Source of the DNA: an uncultured Eubacteriales bacterium
Lineage (GTDB): Bacteria > Bacillota > Clostridia > Oscillospirales > Acutalibacteraceae
Assembly: GCA_934454125.1 (NCBI GenBank)
Contig: CAKSFA010000001.1
Location: forward strand, 62,001-126,000
Direction of reading: 5' to 3'
Length of the DNA: 64,000 bases
Shown: piece by piece, positions 49,825 to 58,455 of the stretch
Numbering within the stretch: position 1 is the first letter of the stretch
How the letters are laid out: each line of letters begins with the position of its first letter
The notes under the pieces: model-generated
The model's database searches: none
Told to the model about the DNA's origin: nothing
What the model saw: only the letters and a program-made list of their open reading frames with translations
Made by a program: the position numbers and the translations under genes

Positions 49825-51507
49825 ATGGCCGAGGAGAGACACCTGTGCAGAAACTGCATGGAGCCGCTGTTGGGCGGGGAAGTATGCCTGAAATGTGGAC
49901 ATGAGGAAAGCCGGCCGCAGATACCGCAGGCGCTGCCCTATGAAACAGTGCTGCAGGGACGGTATTTGATTGGTAAGGTGAAAAAGCAGGGAACGCAGGG
50001 TTTTACCTATATTGGTTATGACCGGACGCTGGGAAATAAGATCGCGGTGCGGGAGTTTTTTCCGAAATCGCTGTGTCATAGGGATAGTCAAGGTGTGCAG
50101 GTGATGACCAATGAGGCGTGTTATGATCTGTATTGCCAGTATCGTGAGGAATTTTTGCAGTATGTGCGCACGGTGGCGCGCATGCGGGAATTGCATGCGA
50201 TTGACCAGATTTACGATATTTTTGAGGAAAACGGAACGGCGTATACCGTTTCGGATTGGGAAGAACAGGTGTCGCTGCGCTTTTTTGTGGAAAAGAGTGG
50301 CGGAACATTGGATTGGAACGCTGCACGCAAGTTGTTTATGCCGGTGCTCTCTACTCTGAGTGCGATGCATGAGCAGGGTGTGGGGCATTATGGTATCTCT
50401 CCGGATGCGTTGAGCATTATGGAGGATGGCCGGATGAAGCTGGGCGACTATTGCATTGAAGCAGTGCGCCGTGAGGGCGGCAGATTGCCGGCTGATCTGG
50501 TGCCTGGTTGTGCGGCATTGGAACAGTATAGCCCGATGCGGCCGTTGGATGAGACAACGGACGTGTATGGCTTTTGTGCAGCACTTTTTTATGCACTGAC
50601 GGGCTTTGTGCCGGAACGAGCCATTAAGCGTAAGGGAGATGCACGGTTGCTGATACCGACGGGCATCTTGAAAGAAGTGCCGCCGCATGTGGTGACCTCG
50701 CTGGCAAATGGATTGCAGGTGTACCCTCAGGCGCGCACGCAGACCTTTGAACGGCTGCGGGCAGAGCTTTCGGCTTCGCCGACGATTACGGCAGTGATCG
50801 AAGAGACGCAGAGCATACCGAAATTGAGTGAAGATGAGCTGCGCAGGCGCAAGGCTACCGCGCATTTGCGGGAGCCGGATAAGAAACGGTTGCTGCCGGT
50901 TTGGATTGGAATACCGATTGCGGTGGCAGCGGTGATTGGTGCGGTGATTGTGATTGCGTATTTGTTTAATGCAACAGGTGAGGCACCGGAACATCATGAG
51001 AGTGAATCTTCGGTTTATTGGAGTGAGACGGAGAGCGAGACTTTGCAGGAGGGAACATATTCTGGCCAGAATAGGAGCAGTGTGAATCAGGGCAGTATGA
51101 CGGCGCCGGATTTGACCGGGTTGAGCTATACGGCTGTGCAGGAGCGTGTGCTGCGTCAGCAATTGGATTATGAAGTAATTTCTCGGTATGAATTTCATGA
51201 GCAGGTTGCACAGGGCTTGATTATTTCTCAGACACCGAAGGCTGGTGAGCATATGGAGCGAGGCGATACCATTGTGGTGGTAGTCAGCAAGGGCCCGGGG
51301 CAGCGGACGCTGCCGGCAGTGGCAGGCATGGAATACAGCGCGGCGGTGCGGTTGCTGACGGAACAGGGCTTTGAGGTTTCGTGTGTGTTTGCGTATCATG
51401 CCGGTGTGGCAGATGGTTGTGTGGTGGGATACCAGAACCAACAGGCAGGAGATGTGCTGCAATATGGAGCCAAGCTGGTGTTGGACGTAAGCCGACACGG
51501 CGGATAA
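49825..51507 (+). CDS. membrane pseudokinase with zinc ribbon and two PASTA domains
   Basis: 560 residues. N-terminal zinc ribbon (CRNC...CLKCG, Cys8, 11, 21, 24), then a Ser/Thr-kinase-like fold (residues about 45-315), one membrane helix (about 357-381) and two PASTA repeats outside. Kinase signatures are degraded: the VAIK lysine is Arg76 (AVREFFP), HRD is H188-Y-G, DFG is D208-Y-C, and the glycine loop is lost. The fold and order match clostridial zinc-ribbon kinases, so it probably binds wall fragments and signals without phosphotransfer. AGGAAGGAGGACGGCGC precedes ATG. It follows yebC by 34 nt. Confidence 0.85.
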   Translation: MAEERHLCRNCMEPLLGGEVCLKCGHEESRPQIPQALPYETVLQGRYLIGKVKKQGTQGFTYIGYDRTLGNKIAVREFFPKSLCHRDSQGVQVMTNEACYDLYCQYREEFLQYVRTVARMRELHAIDQIYDIFEENGTAYTVSDWEEQVSLRFFVEKSGGTLDWNAARKLFMPVLSTLSAMHEQGVGHYGISPDALSIMEDGRMKLGDYCIEAVRREGGRLPADLVPGCAALEQYSPMRPLDETTDVYGFCAALFYALTGFVPERAIKRKGDARLLIPTGILKEVPPHVVTSLANGLQVYPQARTQTFERLRAELSASPTITAVIEETQSIPKLSEDELRRRKATAHLREPDKKRLLPVWIGIPIAVAAVIGAVIVIAYLFNATGEAPEHHESESSVYWSETESETLQEGTYSGQNRSSVNQGSMTAPDLTGLSYTAVQERVLRQQLDYEVISRYEFHEQVAQGLIISQTPKAGEHMERGDTIVVVVSKGPGQRTLPAVAGMEYSAAVRLLTEQGFEVSCVFAYHAGVADGCVVGYQNQQAGDVLQYGAKLVLDVSRHGG

Positions 51508-51546
51508 CAAAACAGCCACAGGCGAACGCTTGTGGCTGTTTTGTTT
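51508..51546 (+). terminator. terminator after the pseudokinase gene
   Basis: AAACAGCCACA(G)GC / GCTTGTGGCTGTTT stem and T-rich tail. Confidence 0.85.
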
Positions 51547-51560
51547 GGATAGGGATAAAG

Positions 51561-51597
51561 AAAAGCCACGGGCAGGACGCCTGTGGCTTGTTTTATT
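51561..51597 (-). terminator. terminator after rpsR
   Basis: On the minus strand AAGCCACAGGC / GCCCGTGGCTT hairpin then TTCTTT. The stem shares its core with the neighbouring + strand terminator. Confidence 0.8.
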
Positions 51598-51606
51598 TGG
51601 AACGCA

Positions 51607-51870
51607 TTAGTCGCTACTAAAGGGAAGCAGAGCGACGATGCGAGCACGTTTGATTGCAACTGTGAGTGCACGCTGATGGTGTGCACAGGTGCCGGTAACG
51701 CGGCGGGGAAGGATCTTTGCGCGCTCGGAAATGAAGCGGCGCAGTTTTGCAACGTCTTTGTAGTCGATGGAATCAACTTTATCAACGCAGAAGCTGCAAA
51801 CCTTTTTGCGACCCTTGCGCGCACCGCCACGGCGGGGCTCTCTTTCAAGTCTTTCTTGTCTTTCAGACAT
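51607..51870 (-). CDS. rpsR: 30S ribosomal protein S18
   Basis: 87 residues: KVCSFCVDKVDSIDYKDVAKLRRFISERAKILPRRVTGTCAHHQRALTVAIKRAR (core spanning residues 23-77). The CSFC...C residues indicate a zinc-type S18. It is the last gene of rpsF-ssb-rpsR. Confidence 0.97.
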   Translation of the reverse strand: MSERQERLEREPRRGGARKGRKKVCSFCVDKVDSIDYKDVAKLRRFISERAKILPRRVTGTCAHHQRALTVAIKRARIVALLPFSSD

Positions 51871-51911
51871 GGGGAAGCCTCCTTTCGATACAAATTTTTA
51901 CGAAATATTCA

Positions 51912-52367
51912 TCAGAACGGGAGATCGTCGTCGTTTAGGATCTCCTCGAAATCGCCGGTATCTCCGCTGGTGTAAGCGGGAGCGGGCATCTCTTCAGAGC
52001 GTGTGGCTGCCGGAGCAGGAGTACCGCCCGTGGGAGCGCCGCTATCTCGCTTAGAATCTGCAAAATGAACGTTATCGGCAACGATTTCAAACGCTTTGCG
52101 CTTATTGCCGTCTTTGTCGGTATACGTTCTGGTTTGGATGGAGCCTTGGACGGCGATCATCTGGCCTTTGCGGAAATATTTGCAGATAAACTCGGCGGTG
52201 GAGCGCCAGGCGACGATGTCGATAAAATCAGCCTGACGGTCGGCACCGGATTTTACATAAGAACGGTCAACGGCGATGGTAAAGCCGGTGACGGCAATGT
52301 CGTTGGGGGTGTGGCGGATCTCAGGATCTGCTACGAGACGCCCCATTAATACTGCGACATTCAGCAT
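51912..52367 (-). CDS. ssb: single-stranded DNA-binding protein
   Basis: 151 residues: OB fold starting LNVAVLMGRLVADPEIRHT, with FIDIVAWRSTAEFICKYFRKGQMIAVQG, a Gly/Pro/Ala-rich linker, and the acidic interaction tip DDDLPF. It lies between rpsF and rpsR, as usual. Confidence 0.97.
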   Translation of the reverse strand: MLNVAVLMGRLVADPEIRHTPNDIAVTGFTIAVDRSYVKSGADRQADFIDIVAWRSTAEFICKYFRKGQMIAVQGSIQTRTYTDKDGNKRKAFEIVADNVHFADSKRDSGAPTGGTPAPAATRSEEMPAPAYTSGDTGDFEEILNDDDLPF

Positions 52368-52392
52368 CGGAAATCACCCTCCTTTTCAGCAA

Positions 52393-52746
52393 TTATTCCG
52401 CAGCGGCGGCTTCAAGCTGCTTTGGAGCTTTTTTGGCCTTGGCGGGTTTGACTTCTTCTTTTCTGACGATCATGGAACGAAGCACACCGTCGGTGATGTT
52501 ATAAACGCGGTCAAGCTCTGCTGTGAACTCGGGAGCGCTTTTGAAGTGAACGAGCGTGTAGTAACCCTCAGTTTGTTTTTGAATGGGGTAAGCGAATTTG
52601 CGGTTGCCCCAGTCTTCGACTTCTTCGAGCGTGCCGTTGTCTGCGATGAGCTTTTTGAATTTTTCGACAGTTGCTGCGATTGCCTCTTCACCCAATGTGT
52701 TGGACAGGATGAAGATGGTTTCGTAAGAATGTGTCAAGTTTGGCAT
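52393..52746 (-). CDS. rpsF: 30S ribosomal protein S6
   Basis: 117 residues with SYETIFILSNTLGEEAIAATVEKFKKLI and the WGNRKFAYPIQKQTEGYYTLVHF core. A basic/Ala-rich tail (KPAKAKKAPKQLEAAAAE) follows. First gene of the operon, behind a leader and a strong promoter. Confidence 0.97.
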   Translation of the reverse strand: MPNLTHSYETIFILSNTLGEEAIAATVEKFKKLIADNGTLEEVEDWGNRKFAYPIQKQTEGYYTLVHFKSAPEFTAELDRVYNITDGVLRSMIVRKEEVKPAKAKKAPKQLEAAAAE

Positions 52747-52765
52747 CTTTATTGCACCTCCTTTT

Positions 52766-52802
52766 GGACTTGTGACCCTGCCAAACGGCAGAGTAAGGAA
52801 TT
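52766..52802 (-). promoter_or_regulatory. candidate S6:S18-binding leader hairpin
   Basis: In the rpsF 5' UTR (minus strand) a hairpin with CTGCCGTTTGGCAG lies about 25 nt before the ribosome site. It carries a CCG element like the S6:S18 autoregulatory motif found before rpsF in many bacteria. The match is by eye only. Confidence 0.45.
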
Positions 52803-52832
52803 GTTATTTTTTTGAAAAACAATAACGCAGTA

Positions 52833-52862
52833 ATGATAGCATAATCACACTGCGTTTGTCAA
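52833..52862 (-). promoter_or_regulatory. promoter for rpsF-ssb-rpsR
   Basis: On the minus strand TTGACA-N18-TATCAT. Confidence 0.7.
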
Positions 52863-52870
52863 TGATTTTT

Positions 52871-53749
52871 TCAGGAAAGTGCAGCGGAAAGCTGCTTGAG
52901 ATATTGTGCGAATTCTGTGCCGATTTCGGGGTGGGAAAGAGCAAGCTCGACATTGGCTTGCAGAATGCCCAGCTTGCTGCCCATATCGTAACGTTTGCCG
53001 GTAAATTCTACGGCGGTGATGCCGGATTGCTGCGCCAGGGTGCGCATGGCATCGGTCAGTTGAATCTCGCCACCGGCACCGGGAGGGGTTTGATCGAGGA
53101 TACTGAAGATCTCTGGCGGGAGAACGCAGCGGCCGAGAATGGAGTATAGCGACAACACTTTGTCTGGCGTTGGTTTTTCGACCATATCGGTGCAGAGAAA
53201 GTGGTTGCCTGCAATTGGTTCGACCTTTAAGGAGCTGTATTTGGAGATGGCCTGCGGAGAAACCTGATTGACACCGACAACGCCGCGGCCGTAGGCCTCA
53301 TAAGCACGAATGAGCTGTGCGCAGGCGGGATCTTCACCGATGATGACATCATCGCCGTAGAGGACGGCAAACGGTTCGTTGCCGACAAAGGACCGGGCAC
53401 AGCCGACTGCATGCCCGAGACCCTTGGTCTCTTTTTGGCGGACGAAGTAGATATTGGCAAGGCGTGAAATGCGAATGACATCATCTAACATGGCTTGTTT
53501 GGACGAACCGCCGGAGCGCAGACGCTCTTCTAGTTCTGGGACGCGGTCGAAGTGGTCTTCGATGACGTCTTTGCCGCGGTTGGTGATGATGAGAATATCG
53601 GTAATACCGGAGCGAACGGCCTCTTCAACGATGTATTGAATGGCGGGTTTATCGACGATGGTGAGCATTTCTTTGGGCATGGCTTTGGTTGCCGGAAGAA
53701 CGCGTGTGCCCAGCCCTGCTGCGGGAATAACTGCTTTGGTAACTTTCAA
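52871..53749 (-). CDS. galU: UTP-glucose-1-phosphate uridylyltransferase
   Basis: 292 residues, full length: VTKAVIPAAGLGTRVLPATKAMPKEML (nucleotide loop and the Lys), VDKPAIQYIVEEAV, FAVLYGDDVIIGEDPA, and GGEIQLTDAM. It makes UDP-glucose for wall polymers and glycolipids. It lies 43 nt behind the zinc-ribbon membrane protein gene, so the two are probably cotranscribed. Confidence 0.95.
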   Translation of the reverse strand: MKVTKAVIPAAGLGTRVLPATKAMPKEMLTIVDKPAIQYIVEEAVRSGITDILIITNRGKDVIEDHFDRVPELEERLRSGGSSKQAMLDDVIRISRLANIYFVRQKETKGLGHAVGCARSFVGNEPFAVLYGDDVIIGEDPACAQLIRAYEAYGRGVVGVNQVSPQAISKYSSLKVEPIAGNHFLCTDMVEKPTPDKVLSLYSILGRCVLPPEIFSILDQTPPGAGGEIQLTDAMRTLAQQSGITAVEFTGKRYDMGSKLGILQANVELALSHPEIGTEFAQYLKQLSAALS

Positions 53750-53792
53750 CGGTGAGACAGCTCCTTTTGTATGAGGTTAAATGTAAAATTGT

Positions 53793-54758
53793 TTAAAAGA
53801 TCGAAGGGATGAAATTGATTATAACATAACAAATCATCAGAGAAAATGCAAGGGGGGTATTGACTCCGCCTTGTTGACTCAGTAGCGTATCGTATTCTGT
53901 GGGGTTGGTGGCCTGCGCTTTTGTCTGCCCGATTTTTTTGACGCAGTGGCGCAGATACAATCGGTTTGCGCAGACACCGCAGAAAATGCGTTGCGCAAAT
54001 TGCAGCAGGAACAATACGGTAGGCAGCATGACCAGAATGAGCGTACCGGGCGATTTTGCGATGAGGGCGTCCCATGCCTGCAGAAAGCCCCAGTAGTAAC
54101 GTGTTGCGGGAGTGATGTTGGGCAGGAGCTCGTCCATAATTGGGATGGTGTAATACATTTGCAGCAGGCTTGCTGCTACAGAGGCTGCAAGCTGAAACAC
54201 TGTGAGCAGGATGCCCGGGAGATATTGCTTGCGGTATAAAAACCAGCCGCCGCCGAACAGGAATGCTGCAAAGTGAAATCGGTTTCTGCCAAAGGAAGAG
54301 AGGTTGAAAAAACGCCCCATGTAATAAGGGGTATTGGTTTGGACAAATTTTGCCAGTTCGGACGCCGGGATACCCTCGATGTGATCGTTGGGATTGACGC
54401 CGCCCATGGGATCGAAGGGGAAGGGAGTAGCCGGCGGGCGTTGGTGTGCCTGTTCGCTGTCAGCAGGAGCTTGCCCGTGGGCGTGGCTGTTGTATTCAAG
54501 CGACTGGCCGCAGTTGGAGCAGAACAGGGATTCGGAACTGTTTTTTGCACCGCATCGGGGGCAATGTTTTTCTGCTGCCTGAGATTCTGGCTGCCAGGTG
54601 TGGCCGCTTTCGTGTTTGTCGGTAAAGATGCAGCTGCCCTGTTGCGCGTAGCAAGCACGGTGGTATGGGGTGCCGCATTGCGGGCAAACGACAATGTCGT
54701 CTTGCTCAGAGAAGGGTTTGCTGCAAACGGGGCAGGGGGAGCCGGTATAATTTGACAT
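53793..54758 (-). CDS. zinc-ribbon / RING-like membrane protein (DUF2628-like)
   Basis: 321 residues. The N-terminus has a RING-like Cys/His block (CPVC...CPQCGTPYHRACYAQQGSC, residues 9-43) and a zinc ribbon (CPRCGAKN...FCSNCG, about 66-84). A linker, a conserved FFNLSSFGRNRFHFAAFLFGGGWFLYRKQY segment and about four membrane helices follow. Similar proteins occur in Clostridia with unknown function. It is the first gene of the galU transcript. Confidence 0.7.
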   Translation of the reverse strand: MSNYTGSPCPVCSKPFSEQDDIVVCPQCGTPYHRACYAQQGSCIFTDKHESGHTWQPESQAAEKHCPRCGAKNSSESLFCSNCGQSLEYNSHAHGQAPADSEQAHQRPPATPFPFDPMGGVNPNDHIEGIPASELAKFVQTNTPYYMGRFFNLSSFGRNRFHFAAFLFGGGWFLYRKQYLPGILLTVFQLAASVAASLLQMYYTIPIMDELLPNITPATRYYWGFLQAWDALIAKSPGTLILVMLPTVLFLLQFAQRIFCGVCANRLYLRHCVKKIGQTKAQATNPTEYDTLLSQQGGVNTPLAFSLMICYVIINFIPSIF

Positions 54759-54809
54759 CGGAGAATACCTTGCCTTTCTGCAAGCCTGAAGCTTGCCGGA
54801 TCGCTTACT

Positions 54810-54838
54810 ATTGTACCGAATTTTTTGGGAAACCGCAA
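54810..54838 (-). promoter_or_regulatory. promoter for the zinc-ribbon membrane protein-galU unit
   Basis: On the minus strand TTGCGG-N17-TACAAT. Confidence 0.6.
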
Positions 54839-54883
54839 CGCTTTTGGGCGAATTTATTTTGTGGCTGCATGGGGGAAAGGTAC

Positions 54884-54912
54884 TTTACTTTGAGGAACAA
54901 TTCGATTATAAT
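54884..54912 (+). promoter_or_regulatory. promoter for prfB
   Basis: TTTACT-N17-TATAAT, about 92 nt before the start. Confidence 0.6.
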
Positions 54913-55003
54913 ATAAAAGTTACTGAATTGTGGAATTTTTTTGTAAGAATTTATGATAAAAACATGGCCTGTGGTAGACAGTGAGACAAAAGGATGGGGT
55001 AGT

Positions 55004-56128
55004 ATGCTGCAATTTGAAGAACTAAAGTTGGCGTTGGAGGGTTTGCAGGGAGATCTGCGCGATTTGGAGGAGGCGCTGGACCTGAAGACGGCACAAGCGG
55101 AGATCGAGAAGCTGGAGGAGCAGGCGGCACAGCCGGAATTTTGGAATGATATGGAGCAGTCGCAGAAGGTTTTGCAGCGTACCAGTGCGCTGAAAGCCAA
55201 GGTGAGCGGTTATGCTGCGCTGGTGCAGCTATATGAGGATATACAGACGTTGATTGAGTTGGGCAACGAGGAAGAGGACGAGAGCCTGCTGGAGGAGGCG
55301 CAGGGCGAGTTTGCGCGCTTTGAGCAGGAGTTGGAAGTGCAGCGGCTTTCGACACTGTTGCAAGGGGAATATGACGGGAACAACGCGATTTTGACGTTTC
55401 ATGCCGGAGCTGGCGGCACCGAGGCACAAGACTGGGCGGAAATGCTGTATCGCATGTATTGCCGGTGGGGTGAGCGGCATGGCTATAAGGTCAAAACGCT
55501 GGATTATCTGGACGGTGAGGAAGCAGGATTGAAAAGCGCTTCGGTGTTGATTGAAGGAACGAATGCGTATGGCTTTTTGAAGAGTGAGGCGGGGGTGCAC
55601 CGGTTGGTGCGTGTTTCTCCATTTGATTCTTCGGGGCGGCGGCATACATCGTTTGCATCGCTGGAAGTGATGCCGGAGATTGATGATAAGATTCAGGTGG
55701 ATATTAACCCGGATGATTTGCGCATTGATGTGTACCGCGCAAGTGGTGCGGGCGGACAGAAGGTGAACAAGACTTCTTCGGCGGTGCGCATTACGCATTT
55801 GCCGACGAACATTGTGGTGGCATGCCAGGTGGAGCGCAGCCAGCATCAAAACCGTGATACGGCGATGAAGATGCTGCTTTCGAAGTTGATGGAGATTAAA
55901 GAGCGCGAGCATTTGGATAAGATTGAAGATATTAAGGGCGAGCAGAAGGAGATTGGTTGGGGCAGCCAGATTCGTTCTTATGTGTTTATGCCGTATACGC
56001 TGGTCAAGGACCACAGGACCAATTTTGAAATGGGTAATATCAATGCGGTAATGGACGGTGATTTGGACGGATTTATCAATGCATATTTAAAAGCGCAAAG
56101 CACCGGAACGCTGGCAGAAACGACCTGA
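55004..56128 (+). CDS. prfB: peptide chain release factor 2 (no programmed frameshift)
   Basis: 374 residues from ATG 55004: coiled N-terminal domain (LQFEELKLALEGLQGDLRDLEEALDLK), SPF stop-codon motif in RVSPFDSSGRRHTSF, and the catalytic GGQ in ASGAGGQKVNKTSS. It releases peptides at UGA and UAA. In most bacteria prfB contains a CUUUGA frameshift near codon 25; here the frame is continuous and no such site is seen. AAAAGGATGGGG precedes the ATG; the ATG at 54953 would add an atypical extension. Confidence 0.95.
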   Translation: MLQFEELKLALEGLQGDLRDLEEALDLKTAQAEIEKLEEQAAQPEFWNDMEQSQKVLQRTSALKAKVSGYAALVQLYEDIQTLIELGNEEEDESLLEEAQGEFARFEQELEVQRLSTLLQGEYDGNNAILTFHAGAGGTEAQDWAEMLYRMYCRWGERHGYKVKTLDYLDGEEAGLKSASVLIEGTNAYGFLKSEAGVHRLVRVSPFDSSGRRHTSFASLEVMPEIDDKIQVDINPDDLRIDVYRASGAGGQKVNKTSSAVRITHLPTNIVVACQVERSQHQNRDTAMKMLLSKLMEIKEREHLDKIEDIKGEQKEIGWGSQIRSYVFMPYTLVKDHRTNFEMGNINAVMDGDLDGFINAYLKAQSTGTLAETT

Positions 56129-56259
56129 TTGCAGGTGATTGTGTGCAGCAGAACAAAATTGTATGAATTTTTCAGATGGACGGGGGATGAGAACTGCCGT
56201 GGACGTGCGGCAGTGCCGGAGACGCGTTGAGCGCGAATGTGAAAAGGTGTGGGACGAAG

Positions 56260-56964
56260 ATGTTCTTGAAAATCGCGATTTGTGAGGATGTGGTGATTCA
56301 TCGGCTGTTGCTGCGTGACCATTTAGAGCGTTTTACCACGATACATGACATTGCGTATGAGCTGGATGAGCTGTGTACCTCGAAGGAATTGCTTGCGATA
56401 CCGAATATTTATGATATTTTGTTTTTGGATGTGCAGCTGGAAGATGGGGTCAACAGCTTGGAGATTGCTCAGCAGGTGGTGGACAACGGTTTTGATGCGG
56501 AAATTGTTTTGGTGACCTCGTATGAGCGGTATGCAGCGCAGGGATACCGTTTGAATGCGCGACGGTATCTGGTTAAGCCGGTTTCTCAGGAGCGGTTTGA
56601 TGAGGCGATGTGCTGCTGCATGCGGCGTATTGTGCGCCAAAACCGGAAGATTGAAGTGCGGTGTGCATATGGGAACTGCTATGTTTCGACAGATAAAATT
56701 TTCTACATAGAATCTTATGAGCGCAAGCGGACGATTTATACAGCGGAGCATGTGTATGAAACAGGGATGACGCTGGCTGAGCTGTTGGCGCTGCTGCCGA
56801 CGGAGCAATTTGGTGTGCCGCAGAAGAGTTATATTGTGAATTTTGAGTATATTGCAGGGATGACAAAGTCGAAGGTTTTACTGGAGGACGGCACGGAGAT
56901 CAATCTTTCTAGAAGGAGAGCGGAAGAGTTTCACACACAGTTTCAGAAATATATCAGGAGATGA
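56260..56964 (+). CDS. agrA: LytTR response regulator (AgrA-like)
   Basis: 234 residues: receiver domain with acidic pocket IAICEDVV, phospho-acceptor Asp57 (LFLDVQL), Thr/Ser in VTSY and Lys in LVKPV, then a LytTR DNA-binding domain (KIFYIESYERKRTIY, FGVPQKSYIVNFEYI, INLSRRRAEEFHTQF). It is the first of four agr-type genes. ATG 56260 follows AAAAGGTG. The agr name is given because agrC-, agrD- and agrB-like genes follow. Confidence 0.9.
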   Translation: MFLKIAICEDVVIHRLLLRDHLERFTTIHDIAYELDELCTSKELLAIPNIYDILFLDVQLEDGVNSLEIAQQVVDNGFDAEIVLVTSYERYAAQGYRLNARRYLVKPVSQERFDEAMCCCMRRIVRQNRKIEVRCAYGNCYVSTDKIFYIESYERKRTIYTAEHVYETGMTLAELLALLPTEQFGVPQKSYIVNFEYIAGMTKSKVLLEDGTEINLSRRRAEEFHTQFQKYIRR

Positions 56965-56966
56965 CG

Positions 56967-58298
56967 ATGTTTGTTTTACTATTCAGCACGCTGGTTTGTG
57001 TGGTAGAATATAGCATTCATATGCTGTTTTTGCAGCATTATCTGCAAAAGAGACAGAGCAGGAGCAGTGTGTTTTTTCTAAGCAGAGCAGGCGGCGTTTT
57101 GTTTTGCGCTGCTGCGTTGGTGTTTGTCAACACGTTTCAAAATTCTGTTTGGAACGTGTTGACTGTTTTTCTATTGACGCTATTGTTGGCGACTGTGTTT
57201 TTTGAGGGCAAGTGGCATGTGAAAGTATTTTTGGCGGCGGTGGGATGCACGCTTTCGGTGATTTCGGAAGTGCTGACGATTTTGATGTATTCTGCAGTGT
57301 TTGCAGAAAGCATGACGGAAACCGTGGCACAGGGCGACTTGCAGATCTCGATGACGATTATCAGCAAGATGATGCTGTTTATGTTGGTGCGCATTATTTT
57401 TTGGTTTAAAAAAGGAACGACATACACCAAAATGAGCCGTGAGGGACTGCTGCTGTATGTTTTGCCGGTAGTGACGGTGGCCGATATGGTATTGATGGTG
57501 CAGATGGACTGGTATATGCCTGCTGAGGATGGACACCAGATATTTATGGCGTTGGTGTGTATGGGATTGATTGTTTGTAATATTACGGTATTTTTTGTGT
57601 ATGACCGGAATTTACAACGGTATGAACTGGAGAGAAAACTGCGTAAGGCTGAGGATTTGCAGCGCAAGCAGGCGAATTATTACATGCAGTTGGAGCAGCG
57701 GTTGCAGGAAAATCGGAAGCAGATGCATGATTTTAACCATCATATTACGATGTTGGAGCATTTATATCGACAGAGCAATGAGCAGGCGGACAGCTATGTG
57801 CAGCAACTGCGCAGTCAGCTACGAGAGCAGATGAACCTGAGCAGCTTTGGTGTTAAAAATGCGGCGTTTGATGTGATTTTGTATGAACAAACGCAGCGCT
57901 GTAAGGAGTTGGGGATTACGTTGGAGACACAGATTTTGTATAATGATCTGTCGTTTTTGTCGTATTTGGACACCTGCACGATTTTTGCAAATGCGCTGGA
58001 CAATGCAGTGCAGGCGTGCAGTGAGGTGACGGATGGAGAACGCAGGATTGTGCTGGAAGTGCGGCGCCGGCAACGGATTTTGAGTATTATTGTGGAAAAT
58101 ACGAAGCAGAATCCAGTGTGTTATCAAGAAGGAAAACTGCTCTCTTCGAAAGCAGACCGTGGAAATCATGGGTTTGGTGTTGGTAATATACGGCGTGCGG
58201 TGGAACAGTATGGTGGCATGGTAAGTGTGGAACACGGAGAGCGCTTCTTTTTGCTTGCAATTTCGATTCCGTTGCCGTTGGAGCATGAAAAAGAGTGA
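56967..58298 (+). CDS. agrC: sensor histidine kinase, AgrC-like
   Basis: 443 residues. Six or so membrane helices in residues 1-210 form the peptide-sensing part. A coiled linker leads to the HPK10-type kinase: QMHDFNHHITMLEH (phosphoacceptor region), ALDNAVQAC (N box) and GFGVGNIRRAVEQYGG (G box). ATG 56967 has AGGAG 6 nt upstream; the first in-frame ATG at 56961 abuts that AGGAG, so it is less likely. It overlaps nothing but lies 2 nt beyond the agrA stop. Confidence 0.9.
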   Translation: MFVLLFSTLVCVVEYSIHMLFLQHYLQKRQSRSSVFFLSRAGGVLFCAAALVFVNTFQNSVWNVLTVFLLTLLLATVFFEGKWHVKVFLAAVGCTLSVISEVLTILMYSAVFAESMTETVAQGDLQISMTIISKMMLFMLVRIIFWFKKGTTYTKMSREGLLLYVLPVVTVADMVLMVQMDWYMPAEDGHQIFMALVCMGLIVCNITVFFVYDRNLQRYELERKLRKAEDLQRKQANYYMQLEQRLQENRKQMHDFNHHITMLEHLYRQSNEQADSYVQQLRSQLREQMNLSSFGVKNAAFDVILYEQTQRCKELGITLETQILYNDLSFLSYLDTCTIFANALDNAVQACSEVTDGERRIVLEVRRRQRILSIIVENTKQNPVCYQEGKLLSSKADRGNHGFGVGNIRRAVEQYGGMVSVEHGERFFLLAISIPLPLEHEKE

Positions 58299-58327
58299 AT
58301 TTGAAAAGAAATGTGAATAAATTGTAA

Positions 58328-58403
58328 ACAGGTGTGAATTTCAGTCACAGTTACCGGTAAAATATGACAGATTTTCCCAAAAGTAAGATGGTTTTGGTAT
58401 ACT
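58328..58403 (+). promoter_or_regulatory. candidate AgrA-controlled promoter of agrD-agrB
   Basis: Three ACAGnT cores in direct orientation start at 58328 (ACAGGT), 58347 (ACAGTT) and 58367 (ACAGAT), 19 and 20 nt apart. A good -10 (TATACT, 58398-58403) follows, but the -35 position holds no consensus. LytTR regulators bind paired direct repeats of this ACAGTT type about two helix turns apart, next to weak -35 boxes. The last core abuts the -35 position. Confidence 0.55.
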
Positions 58404-58455
58404 TGAACACAGGTTTGAAAAAAACCGAATATTAAAATTTTGGGAGGAAAAGAAA

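Noticed and set aside
49702..51519. 605-codon minus-strand frame opposite the pseudokinase
   Set aside because: A shadow of the + strand gene, whose zinc ribbon, kinase fold and PASTA domains are clear.
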